Shown: one piece after another, positions 16,769-24,455 of the stretch
How positions within the stretch are numbered: position 1 is the first letter of the stretch
Layout: the number at the start of each line of letters is the position of its first letter
Assembly: GCF_003315195.1 (NCBI RefSeq)
Contig: NZ_QNRV01000001.1
Coordinates: 263,625 to 296,140 of the forward strand
From: Sutterella wadsworthensis
GTDB lineage: Bacteria > Pseudomonadota > Gammaproteobacteria > Burkholderiales > Burkholderiaceae_F
Direction: 5' to 3'
Length of the DNA stretch: 32,516 nucleotides
Translations under genes and position numbers: made by a program
Notes under the pieces: model-generated
The model's database searches: none
The model's input: the letters and a program-made list of their open reading frames with translations, nothing else
Told to the model about the DNA's origin: nothing

Positions 16769-17428
16769 TCAGTGATTCGATGGTTGAAACTGGGTATAGG
16801 AAGCGCGGGCAGCCACTTCCGATGCTGTCATGGTGCGTGCACCCTTAGCCCGCATTTCATTCAAGATGTCGGTTTCCTGCCCGACAGCAATGGCTGCGCA
16901 GGCATCCGGAATGACAATGGTTTCATAACCGGCTTGAAGTGCGTCAAGCACACCAAACTTGACGCAGTAATCGAGAGCGAGCCCGCAGACGAAAACCCGG
17001 TGAATGTTTAAGTTCTTTAAGAACCCGTCGAGGCCCGTCGGGGTTTTGCCGTCAGCTTCTATAAATGCGGAATAACTGTCGAGCGCCGCATTCATGCCTT
17101 TGCGGAGGATGAGTCTGGCGGGCGAGGTGTCAAAATCAGGCGGAAAGGCAGCGCCCTGTGAACCCGCGACGCAGTGATCAGGCCACAGCGTCTGCCGGCC
17201 ATATGAAAGCGCAATGCTTTCAAAGGGTTTGCGGCCGGGATGGCTGGATGCAAAAGACACATGATCGGCAGGGTGCCAGTCCTGCGTCAGCACAACTGCA
17301 CGCCAATTCGGCAGCGTCATCAAACCGCGGATGGGGTCAATGACTCGGTCGCCTCCCGGAACGGCAAGGGCGCCGCCCGGCAGGAAATCGTTTTGAAGGT
17401 CGATGACAAGAAGGGCGTCCTGACACAT
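16769..17428 (-). CDS. pncA: Nicotinamidase, isochorismatase-like hydrolase family
   Basis: A 219-residue cytoplasmic enzyme that hydrolyses nicotinamide to nicotinic acid and ammonia for NAD salvage. The catalytic triad is visible as Asp10 (VIDLQND), Lys110 (LRKGMN) and Cys155 (LALDYCV), and metal ligands as Asp50, His52 (QDWHPADH) and His85 (WPDHC). Length matches bacterial PncA (about 213). The cis-peptide region before the cysteine (CGLALDYC) is typical of nicotinamidases and distinguishes it from most other isochorismatase-fold proteins. It lies 54 bases after the H-NS-like gene in the same direction; they might be co-transcribed. Confidence 0.88.
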   Translation of the reverse strand: MCQDALLVIDLQNDFLPGGALAVPGGDRVIDPIRGLMTLPNWRAVVLTQDWHPADHVSFASSHPGRKPFESIALSYGRQTLWPDHCVAGSQGAAFPPDFDTSPARLILRKGMNAALDSYSAFIEADGKTPTGLDGFLKNLNIHRVFVCGLALDYCVKFGVLDALQAGYETIVIPDACAAIAVGQETDILNEMRAKGARTMTASEVAARASYTQFQPSNH

Positions 17429-17482
17429 GAATGAATCTCTGTCTGAGGAATGGCTGTCAGCAATCTTCTGTTTGCTTTGCGA

Positions 17483-17833
17483 TCAAGTCGGCAGTGCTTC
17501 CGTGTCTGCAGCGGCCGGCTCAATGAACATGTCCTCATCGGTAAACCCGGCTTCCTTGGCTTTGATGTACCAGGCAGGACGCTTGCCGCGGCCGGTCCAA
17601 GTCTCCGGTCCGTCCGGATTTTGGAACTTAGGTGCCCCGACATTCTTAATCACGGGTTTGGCTTGACGGCCATCCTTGCCGAAGTTGAGTTCAGATGCAC
17701 TGAATTCAAAGGTTTCGATCAAACGCAGGCATTCCTGAAGCGCTTGTTCGCGCAGCTGACCCCATTCTTCTTCGAGTTCACGCTGCTTCTGGCGGTGATT
17801 GGCAACTTTGTTGAGGATTTCGTCCGTGGTCAT
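17483..17833 (-). CDS. H-NS-family nucleoid protein
   Basis: A 116-residue DNA-binding protein. The N-terminal half (about residues 5-45) is a charged coiled-coil for oligomerisation. The C-terminal half carries NPDGPETWTGRGKRPAWY (about 72-89), the betaproteobacterial form of the H-NS AT-hook-like loop. H-NS proteins silence AT-rich foreign DNA, and an AT-rich transposon fragment begins less than 200 bases upstream of its start. Whether that link is functional is not known. The last 15 residues form an acidic tail. Confidence 0.92.
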   Translation of the reverse strand: MTTDEILNKVANHRQKQRELEEEWGQLREQALQECLRLIETFEFSASELNFGKDGRQAKPVIKNVGAPKFQNPDGPETWTGRGKRPAWYIKAKEAGFTDEDMFIEPAAADTEALPT

Positions 17834-17962
17834 GCTTTAGCTCGATGCAAGAGGTTGATGATCAGGAAATTTTACGCGTGAAATTCCACCGAGAATACCT
17901 GAAAGCCTGTTCAGTTATACGGGAAAACGCTAGGTAATAGACGAATTACGCTGTAAACGCAT

Positions 17963-17997
17963 AAGGAGACTTGAAACAGCGGGTCTCCTTGATTTTT
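17963..17997 (+). terminator. Orphan plus-strand terminator
   Basis: AAGGAGAC (17963-17970) pairs with GTCTCCTT (17983-17990), followed by GATTTTTTC. It points along the plus strand, but no plus-strand gene precedes it between the H-NS start and here. It may end a small RNA of up to about 120 bases, or be left from an older gene order. Confidence 0.7.
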
Positions 17998-18016
17998 TCA
18001 GGCCGAAAATCAGAAA

Positions 18017-18084
18017 ATGCAAAATAGATATGTGTAAATACATCTTGTTTAAACCTCATATAGTGTAAAATAGATGTGTTAACA
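18017..18084. repeat. Left-end repeats of the Tn7-like element (two copies)
   Basis: Copies lie at 18017-18038 (ATGCAAAATAGATATGTG and following) and 18063-18084 (GTGTAAAATAGATGTGTT and following), 46 bases apart start to start. Both are related to the reverse complements of the right-end copies; 18017-18029 agrees with them at 10 of 13 positions. The inner copy ends 25 bases before the tnsB-like ATG, so it could also serve as an autoregulatory operator. Confidence 0.6.
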
Positions 18085-18108
18085 TCAATTGATGTAATGG
18101 AGATTGAG

Positions 18109-18852
18109 ATGATTAAAGTGAATGACATTTTAGAACTTAATTCAATTGAATATAGAGTCATTCAGCTATTTGGATGTTTAGCTCTCATCCTTCCAATGAA
18201 AGGTCAGTCAGTGGATCTAATCAGTATGGATGCAGATGAGCTGAATGATGGCATTTTAAAAGGAACGGTCCTTCTCAAAAAGGATGCTTGGATTGACATT
18301 CAGTACAGAAAGCTAACAGATGTCATGCTGAAGACTGCTAAAGAGAACTATGAACTAATTAAGCCTATTATCAGTACGCCTGATCTCTATAAATTAAATG
18401 GCCGAAAGAGATTAGTGCAAGCTTATTCAAAGGGGGATAAGCACTTAGAAAGAAGAATGAATATGTTGATTGGAAACTACTGGCGAAGAGGACAAAGCAT
18501 ATATTCACTAGTGCCTGACTATGGCAAGAACACTGGCAGGACATCGAGCGGCGCTAAACGAGGAAGGAAAGGGAAATCGGATAGTGAAGGTGCAGCACTG
18601 ACAGATGAGTTATTGAGTAATATGGAAAAGGCAAGTATTAAGTATCGAGATAGCGATGGAGAATTGACTTTACGAGAGGTTTATGAATGGATGTGTATTA
18701 ATATTAATAAGGGTGATGATGATCGTACTCATTCCAGTGCTGAGCAAATGAATGACGAAGATACTGCAGCTGACTCCAAAGCATCCATACCAACCTATCA
18801 TCAATTCTATTATTACTATCGTACTCGATACGGCACGCTTTCTAATAAATGA
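18109..18852 (+). CDS. TnsB-like transposase, N-terminal DNA-binding part only
   Basis: A 247-residue product resembling the first 250 residues of Tn7 TnsB (702 residues). Shared marks are the N-terminal YRVIQL block, KPIISTPDLYKLNGRKRLV, the stretch YWRRGQSIYSLVPDY (Tn7: YWQRGQTPNALIPDY) and PTYHQFYYYYRTRYG near the end (Tn7: PTLRQFRYFYDREYP). The frame stops just before the DDE catalytic domain, so it can bind but not cut DNA. I chose the ATG at 18109 over 18076 and 18097 because GGAG lies six bases upstream. Codon use is AT-rich, unlike its neighbours. Its end repeats are retained on both sides. It could act as a repressor or be a decaying relic. Confidence 0.8.
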   Translation: MIKVNDILELNSIEYRVIQLFGCLALILPMKGQSVDLISMDADELNDGILKGTVLLKKDAWIDIQYRKLTDVMLKTAKENYELIKPIISTPDLYKLNGRKRLVQAYSKGDKHLERRMNMLIGNYWRRGQSIYSLVPDYGKNTGRTSSGAKRGRKGKSDSEGAALTDELLSNMEKASIKYRDSDGELTLREVYEWMCININKGDDDRTHSSAEQMNDEDTAADSKASIPTYHQFYYYYRTRYGTLSNK

Positions 18853-18875
18853 TGGCGAATGAACTTAGTCGTATA

Positions 18876-18951
18876 TGACTCACAAACTAAATTGCATATT
18901 GAATCTGTTCAGAATAACATCATGCGGAATATGAACAAAACTAAATTGCAT
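18876..18951. repeat. Right-end repeats of the Tn7-like element (two copies)
   Basis: An identical 14-base core AAACTAAATTGCAT occurs at 18884-18897 and 18938-18951, 54 bases apart. Their reverse complements resemble the left-end copies. They lie just after the tnsB-like stop codon, in otherwise non-coding DNA. Confidence 0.75.
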
Positions 18952-19157
18952 GTATCAGGTCTGAGTAGCGTCATTCAATAATGGATTTAGGTATTCATTT
19001 CGCCCAAATTATTACGCCATATAATTGCAGTTATCGTGCATAATGTGGCTGGAATTCGTGTGAACGAAAAAGTTCGGTGCGCCTGTCGGGGGCGAGTGAC
19101 GACTGACGGCGTCTGAGCAGCATTTCGGGTTATTTGTATCAATGAGGAGGCAAAAGT

Positions 19158-20153
19158 ATGGAGACGCACTTTGAAGTCGTTTCACCCTTGCCCAATGAAG
19201 GCGGGCGGAGCGAATCGCGTCAAAATTCACTTTTGCAGGAACCCCTTGATTTTTCCGGAGATACTGTGAATGCGGCGGCTGCCTATCTGGCAGAACTGCA
19301 TTCGGGCGACTCCAGACGGGCAGTTCGTTCGCGGCTCAACATTGCGGCACGCTGGCTTGGCGCCGCCGATGCCTTCAGCTGCGAGTGGGGGCGGCTTCGA
19401 TATGTGCATGTGCTCGGGTTTATGCATGCATTGGCCGATAAAGAAGGCTTGGCCGCCGCTTCAGTCAATGCATATCTCTCGGCACTCAAAGGGGTGGCGG
19501 AAACGGCCTGGCGGCTTCGACAGATCGACTTGACGACGTACGCTGAAATTAAAGCCGTCAAACAGCTTCGGGTTCACCGGGAACCAACTGGCCGTGCGCT
19601 TCAGGCCGATGAGTCTCAGAAGCTTTTGGCTGCTGTCGATGAGGATTCAGGACCTAAAGCGGTTCGCGACCGCGCACTGATTGCGCTCTTGCTCGGCTGC
19701 GGACTGCGCCGCGCGGAAGTGACGACCTTAAGAATGGAGAACCTGGAACGGTCCTCAGGTACGCTCCGAGTCATCGGCAAAGGGAATAAGGAACGGAAAG
19801 TCTTCTTTACGCCGGAAGTTGCACAGAAGGTGAATGCTTGGCTTGATCTTCGCGGTACTGAACCGGGGTGGCTCTTCGGTCGTCTGACCAAAGGCGGTCA
19901 GCTGATTTTGACAAATCCGCTCGATCCGGCATCTATCGGACGGGTCGTCAAGCATGCTCAGGATTTAGCGAAGATTGCTCCCATTACGACCCATGACCTG
20001 CGACGTACTTTTGCGACACGGCTGCTCGCTAAGAACGTAGATATTGTTGCTGTTAAAAATCTCATGGGACACGCCAACGTTTCGACTACAGCGAAATACG
20101 ACCGACGCAGTGAAGAAGCGCTGCAGCAGGCTGCGCAGCTCGCGGAACTCTGA
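19158..20153 (+). CDS. Tyrosine recombinase/integrase (XerC/D-like)
   Basis: A 331-residue site-specific recombinase. The core-binding domain spans about residues 35-135 and the catalytic domain about 150-325. Catalytic residues are all present: Arg184 (CGLRRAE), Lys208 (IGKGNKER), His279 and Arg282 (THDLRRTFAT), His305 (LMGHANVSTT) and the nucleophile Tyr314 (TAKY). AGGAGG lies nine bases before the ATG. Its GC content is like the host's, unlike the AT-rich element before it. It is shaped like integrases that work on gene cassettes or phage-like elements; it could be the integrase of the accessory block that follows. Chromosomal dimer resolution by true XerC is less likely given the N-terminal extension. 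Confidence 0.9.
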   Translation: METHFEVVSPLPNEGGRSESRQNSLLQEPLDFSGDTVNAAAAYLAELHSGDSRRAVRSRLNIAARWLGAADAFSCEWGRLRYVHVLGFMHALADKEGLAAASVNAYLSALKGVAETAWRLRQIDLTTYAEIKAVKQLRVHREPTGRALQADESQKLLAAVDEDSGPKAVRDRALIALLLGCGLRRAEVTTLRMENLERSSGTLRVIGKGNKERKVFFTPEVAQKVNAWLDLRGTEPGWLFGRLTKGGQLILTNPLDPASIGRVVKHAQDLAKIAPITTHDLRRTFATRLLAKNVDIVAVKNLMGHANVSTTAKYDRRSEEALQQAAQLAEL

Positions 20154-20283
20154 CCCCTTCATTGCCCAAAGCCTCGCAGCGGACGGGAAAAACTGAGATC
20201 ATCCAGCCTGCATTGGTGAAGTAAACTTCACTAAAAAGACAAAATCGCTCTAAAGTGCAGAAAAGTTCATCTGTGGGGGCTGC

Positions 20284-20595
20284 ATGAAACGTGTGTTTAT
20301 GAGGTTTGATGCTTTGACGCCTCAGGCAATTGGCGAGGCTATCCGGCTTCGACGCAAAGCGCTCGGCAATACTTTGGATGATCTGGCTGAGGCGAGCGGC
20401 ATTTCTAAACGTACGCTGATCAAGCTTGAGCAAGGTGAGGATGTACGGTTTTCCACACTGACGACAGTATTGAGCTGGCTTGGGCTGTCATTGGATTTCT
20501 CAACTGCCTCCAAGAAAGTGCTTGAAGCGGCAGAGCATGACAAGCTCAAAGATGTCCGAAGAGAGGAGGTTGCGGATGATGCCCAGTGGTTCTGA
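20284..20595 (+). CDS. HipB-like XRE-family regulator
   Basis: A 103-residue protein with a lambda-repressor-type helix-turn-helix (about residues 15-65, IGEAIRLRRKALGNTLDDLAEASGISKRTLIKLEQGED). The pattern is that of HipB-type antitoxins, which normally overlap a downstream hipA kinase-toxin gene. No intact hipA follows; a restriction-modification operon begins 340 bases on, and a HipA-like remnant lies beyond it. GGGGG upstream supports the start at 20284; an ATG at 20299 is possible. Confidence 0.75.
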   Translation: MKRVFMRFDALTPQAIGEAIRLRRKALGNTLDDLAEASGISKRTLIKLEQGEDVRFSTLTTVLSWLGLSLDFSTASKKVLEAAEHDKLKDVRREEVADDAQWF

Positions 20596-20935
20596 ACTTC
20601 AGGAGATCCCTCGGAGCCCGTTCTCAATTGGACGTCGTGGAGGCAAAATATCAAGCGCAAGATAAAAATGTATCGAATGTGCAGATCAGCAGCAGACGTC
20701 TCATTGACGAGATGCAAGAGGCTGTTTGGAAAATCACCGAATTCGCCACAGGGGGGTTGCTACCAGTACCATAGAATCTCTCATACCATCAATTCAATCT
20801 GTGTATAGAGGGAAAGCACTTAAAGCGAAGAATGCCCTATCCATGGGGCTCAGTTTTTTCGCGAGGGTAGAGGTTCAATTTCTTGCGCACACCAATCGAT
20901 CTATCGATCACAATATTCCAACGAAGGAAAACTAA
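20596..20935 (+). other. Spacer between hipB-like gene and hsdM
   Basis: About 340 bases hold no clear gene. A 29-residue frame starts at 20576 behind GAGAGGAGG, where hipA would be expected to start, and stops at 20665. It shows no HipA likeness that I can defend but may be the stump of the disrupted gene. The part from about 20760 is AT-rich and probably contains the hsd promoter. Confidence 0.5.
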
Positions 20936-22526
20936 ATGTCATTTACTGCCAGAGATTTAAATGCTGCCTTGTGGGCTGCTGCTGACGAAATGCGTCAGGT
21001 CATGTCAGCCGATGTCTACAAGGATTATCTTTTGGGATTGGTTTTCTATAAAGCACTTTCAGACAAGATTCTCGTTGAGGCGTACGAGCTACTCAATGAT
21101 AAGAAGCCTCAAAATCTGGAAGTAGCGCAGAAAATTTATGAAGAGGCAGGCGCAGATAAAGAGACTTGGAGAGATCTTCAGGCAGAACTGGAAGATCGGT
21201 TTGGCTGCGCAATTGAGCCCACAAAGACTTTCTCGGCGTTTTATCAGCAGATAAATGATCGCACGTTTATGTTGGGCAACATTAGTCAGGCATTTCGTGA
21301 TGTTGAGGTTGCTGGAGGGGGGGGGGTATGAAGGCCTTTTCGATGATTTTGATATTCACTCGAAGGATTTAGGTAAGACCCCAGACAAGCGTAATAGCTT
21401 GATTTCCGCGGTGATTTCTAAACTCGCGGCTATTGATTTCACTCTTTATCCCGAAGATGCTTTGGGGGATGCCTACGAATATCTGATTTCTCAATTTGCC
21501 TCTGAATCCGGAAAGAAAGCTGGAGAGTTCTATACCCCGCACGCTGTCTCTACGCTGATCGCTCGAATCGTGACCCATGGTCAGGATACGAAGTATGGAT
21601 TCACTGTTTATGACCCGACCTGTGGTTCTGGTTCTCTCCTTTTGCAGATACGAAACTTCATCAAGGATGATGTAAAGAACGGCATCGATAGGACGCATGC
21701 CGTACAGTACTTTGGCCAGGAAATAAAGAATCAGACGTTCAATCTGGCACGCATGAACATGATGCTTCACCGTGTGCCTGGCAGTCTTCAACATTTGCGT
21801 AACGGTGACACGTTGGATGCAGACTGGCCGACGGATGAACCGACAAACTTCGATGCTGTGGTGATGAATCCGCCCTATTCTCAGAAGTATGACGCCGTTG
21901 ATGGTCTTTTGACAGATCCCCGCTTTGCTCCGTACAAGAAACTCCCACCAGCCAGCAAGGCTGATTTTGCTTTCCTTCTGCATGGGTTCTATCACTTAAA
22001 GGACACCGGAACGATGGGCATTGTTCTTCCGCACGGTGTCCTGTTCCGTGGTGGGGTTGAAGGTACGATTCGCGAAGAATTGCTCAAGAAGGGCAATATC
22101 TATGCTGTCATTGGGCTTCCGGCTGGGATTTTCTTCTCGACTGGCATTCCGACGTGCATTGTTGTTCTGAAGAAGAATAATCCAGATCGTAGTGTTTTCT
22201 TCATTGATGGATCCAAGGAATTCCGCAAAAAACGCGCTAAGAACTTCCTTGACCCTGAGCATATTGAAAAACTCTATACGACGTATGTCGATCGCAAGGA
22301 TGTTGAAAAGTATGCTCATCTCGCTACTTACGATGAAATTGAGAAGAACGACTTCAACCTGAATATTCCTCGTTACGTGGATAGCTCTGAAGAAGAGGAG
22401 GGAATTGATCTTCAGGCGACTTTTGATGAATTGGCGAAGTTGGAAGAGGAAGAGAAGGAAGTTGATGCGAAGTTGGCGGAGTTCTTTAGGGAATTGGGGA
22501 TCGACTTTGGAGGAGAGGTGAAGTAA
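20936..22526 (+). CDS. hsdM: Type I restriction-modification methyltransferase HsdM, split by a G10 tract
   Basis: HsdM methylates adenine at the site chosen by HsdS. The frame from 20936 stops at 21329-21331 after 131 residues, just past a run of ten G. The frame from there to 22526 carries the rest. Removing one G (or adding two) joins them into 529 residues, the usual length, with GGGYEGLFDDFD at the join. The rejoined protein has an N-terminal helical domain, the cofactor-binding motif DPTCGSGS (about residue 226), the catalytic NPPY (about 311-314) and FYTPHAVS before them. As recorded, no full HsdM is made. An internal ATG at 21255 would give only a 423-residue protein without its N-terminus. 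The stop overlaps the hsdS start. Confidence 0.9.
21317..21326 (+). repeat. G10 tract inside hsdM, likely phase-variation switch
   Basis: Ten consecutive G follow GCTGGA. With nine or twelve G the frame runs through; with ten it meets TGA at 21329-21331. Slippage in such runs is an established mechanism for switching genes on and off. Confidence 0.85.
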
Positions 22527-23740
22527 TGACGATGCCAAAACTCAGATTTAAGTCGAATGAACTTTTAAGGGAAGTTTCATTATCCGAGGTAGGAAATTTC
22601 TACGGAGGATTGTCTGGCAAGACAAAGAGTGATTTCGGATTTGGTGACTCAAAGTTTATAACGTACATGAATGTGTTTACAAATACAATCGCTAAACAAG
22701 ACATGTGCGATTTAGTGATGGTGGGGCACAATGAAAAACAAAATCTCGTAGTTGATGGAGATGTTTTGTTTACTCAGTCGTCTGAAACGCCTGAAGAAGT
22801 TGGTATGGCTTCAGTTTGGACACATAAACAGAAAGTGTACCTAAATAGCTTTAGTTTTGGGCTTCGGATTAAAAATAAACAAAATGTCGACCCTGTGTAT
22901 TTAACATATTTGTTGAGATCTCCAGTGTATAGAAAGAGTATTTCTATACAAGCTCAGGGAATTTCAAGGTACAACCTATCAAGTTCCCGGTTGTCTACAT
23001 TGAAAGTAAAGATCCCGGCTTTGGAAGAACAACAAAAAATCGCTGCGTTCTTCACGGCGTTGGATGAAAAAATTGCTGTCGCAAAATTACAGCTCGAACA
23101 AATAAACAAGTTAAACCTATCCATTGCGAAAGCGCTTCTTTCTGGTGAAAAAAGATGTTTCCAGTCTGATGGATCGAGATATCCTGACTGGCAAAAAGGT
23201 AAACTTGGCGATGCTTTTAATGTAAAAATGTGCAAAAGAATCTTTAAAGAGGAGACTTCCGAAGAGGGGGATATTCCTTTTTACAAGATTGGTACGTTTT
23301 GTGGTGAGGCTGATAGTTATATTTCCAGGGAAACATTTGAGTATTATTCGAAAAAGTATAGCTATCCCCAAAAGGGAGATACGTTAATTTCTTGTAGCGG
23401 AACAGTTGGACGGTGTGTTGAATTTGATGGTGAGCCTTCTTATTTTCAAGATTCCAACATCGTTTGGCTAGAAGCAAAAGATAGAGAATATATTTATAAT
23501 AAGGCTTATTTGGGTGCTGTTTTGGAAAATCTAACTTGGAATGAATTGTCGTCATCGACTATTAAGCGAATTTACTCAAAAGATCTGCTGAGTAAGGAAT
23601 GGTTCATTCCATGCCTTGAAGAACAACAGCGGATTTCAGAACTATTGCAAGCAATGAAAATAAAGATCTCTTTAAGAACGAAAAAACTTTTGTCTTTGCA
23701 AAAATTAAAGAAATTCTTCATGCAGCAAATGTTCGTCTGA
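22526..23740 (+). CDS. hsdS: Type I restriction-modification specificity subunit HsdS
   Basis: A 404-residue subunit that recognises the two halves of the target sequence. Two target-recognition domains (about residues 12-160 and 220-355) are each followed by a conserved helix: IPALEEQQKIAAFFTALDEKIA (split here as two parts, about 164-185) and IPCLEEQQRISELLQAM (about 360-376). Its A of ATG is the last base of the hsdM stop (TAATG), so translation is coupled to full-length HsdM, with AGGAGAGG just upstream. The recognition domains are notably AT-rich compared with hsdR, as expected for parts exchanged between strains. The target sequence cannot be predicted from sequence alone. Confidence 0.93.
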   Translation: MTMPKLRFKSNELLREVSLSEVGNFYGGLSGKTKSDFGFGDSKFITYMNVFTNTIAKQDMCDLVMVGHNEKQNLVVDGDVLFTQSSETPEEVGMASVWTHKQKVYLNSFSFGLRIKNKQNVDPVYLTYLLRSPVYRKSISIQAQGISRYNLSSSRLSTLKVKIPALEEQQKIAAFFTALDEKIAVAKLQLEQINKLNLSIAKALLSGEKRCFQSDGSRYPDWQKGKLGDAFNVKMCKRIFKEETSEEGDIPFYKIGTFCGEADSYISRETFEYYSKKYSYPQKGDTLISCSGTVGRCVEFDGEPSYFQDSNIVWLEAKDREYIYNKAYLGAVLENLTWNELSSSTIKRIYSKDLLSKEWFIPCLEEQQRISELLQAMKIKISLRTKKLLSLQKLKKFFMQQMFV

Positions 23741-23750
23741 GACCTTCACC

Positions 23751-24443
23751 ATGACACAAGCCGGCTACGTTTACATACTCACTAACGACAGCTTCCGTGA
23801 AGACTGGGTCAAGATCGGAAAGAGTTCGCGCCCCGTGGATGTCCGCTCGAAAGAGCTGAACAACACAGCTGTGCCTCTGCCATTCAAGATCTACGCCACC
23901 AAGCGAACTGCGAAGTACAACGAGGTTGAAAAGCTCGTCCACAAGACGATCGACCGCCTCACGGATCTTCGCATTCGCCAGAATCGCGAGTTCTTCAACG
24001 TTGCGCCGGATGTGGCTTTGGATATTTTCAAGGACATCGCATCTACGATCGATGACGCGGTTATCACGTGTTACCGCAACAACACGCCGATCGAGGCTGG
24101 GCAAGAGCATCAGCAAAAAGACGAAACAGCAATTTCTTTGCCTCGTCGTGCTCCGTTTCGTTTCAGCATGATTGGTCTCAAGGTCGGGGATGAATTGACC
24201 TTCACGCCAACGGGGCTTGTTGTGAAGGTTGCCGGCGATCGAACGATTGAATATGAAGGCCGTATCTACAAGATGTCGGCTTTTGTCCCAACTTTTCTCC
24301 CCGAAGATCAGCGGAACACCTCCGGCGCTTATCAGGGGCCAAAGTACTTCACGTATCAGGGACAAACGTTGACTGACTTGCGCACCGAGGCCGAACACCA
24401 TATCGGAATTGATATGGAAGGTCTCTCTGAAGACGAAGAATAA
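23751..24443 (+). CDS. GIY-YIG-type nuclease protein within the hsd operon
   Basis: A 230-residue protein. The N-terminal 95 residues are a GIY-YIG-like domain of the T5orf172/MUG113 kind: GYVYIL (5-10), VKIGKSSRP (20-28), an Arg at 32, and EKLVHK with NREFFNV further on. The C-terminal part (about 133-215, starting FRFSMIGLKVGDELTF and including YQGPKYFTYQGQTL) is a small globular domain found in various bacterial proteins linked to restriction or DNA binding; an exact name is uncertain. It lies 10 bases after hsdS and 12 before hsdR, so it is surely in the same operon. It is not a standard type I subunit. It may cut DNA, or help or restrain the complex. Confidence 0.8.
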   Translation: MTQAGYVYILTNDSFREDWVKIGKSSRPVDVRSKELNNTAVPLPFKIYATKRTAKYNEVEKLVHKTIDRLTDLRIRQNREFFNVAPDVALDIFKDIASTIDDAVITCYRNNTPIEAGQEHQQKDETAISLPRRAPFRFSMIGLKVGDELTFTPTGLVVKVAGDRTIEYEGRIYKMSAFVPTFLPEDQRNTSGAYQGPKYFTYQGQTLTDLRTEAEHHIGIDMEGLSEDEE

Positions 24444-24455
24444 TAGGGGAAAGAA

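Larger units (their letters stand above)
18017..18951 (+). mobile_element. Tn7-like mini-element with a truncated tnsB
   Basis: An AT-rich block of about 0.94 kb in a more GC-rich region. Each edge carries two related 22-base repeats, in inverted orientation between left and right, as TnsB-binding sites are arranged at Tn7-like ends. Inside is a single gene for the N-terminal part of TnsB. tnsA, tnsC, the TnsB catalytic part and cargo are missing. The exact termini and any target duplication could not be fixed by eye. Confidence 0.6.

Noticed and set aside
19158-20153. Host XerC for chromosome dimer resolution
   Set aside because: It has a 30-residue N-terminal extension, lies in an accessory block beside a transposon relic and a restriction island, and lacks the usual xerC neighbours.
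21255-22526. Internal ATG at 21255 as the true hsdM start
   Set aside because: It lies upstream of the G tract in a non-conserved frame, and the first frame from 20936 carries the conserved HsdM N-terminus; a G-tract frameshift explains both.
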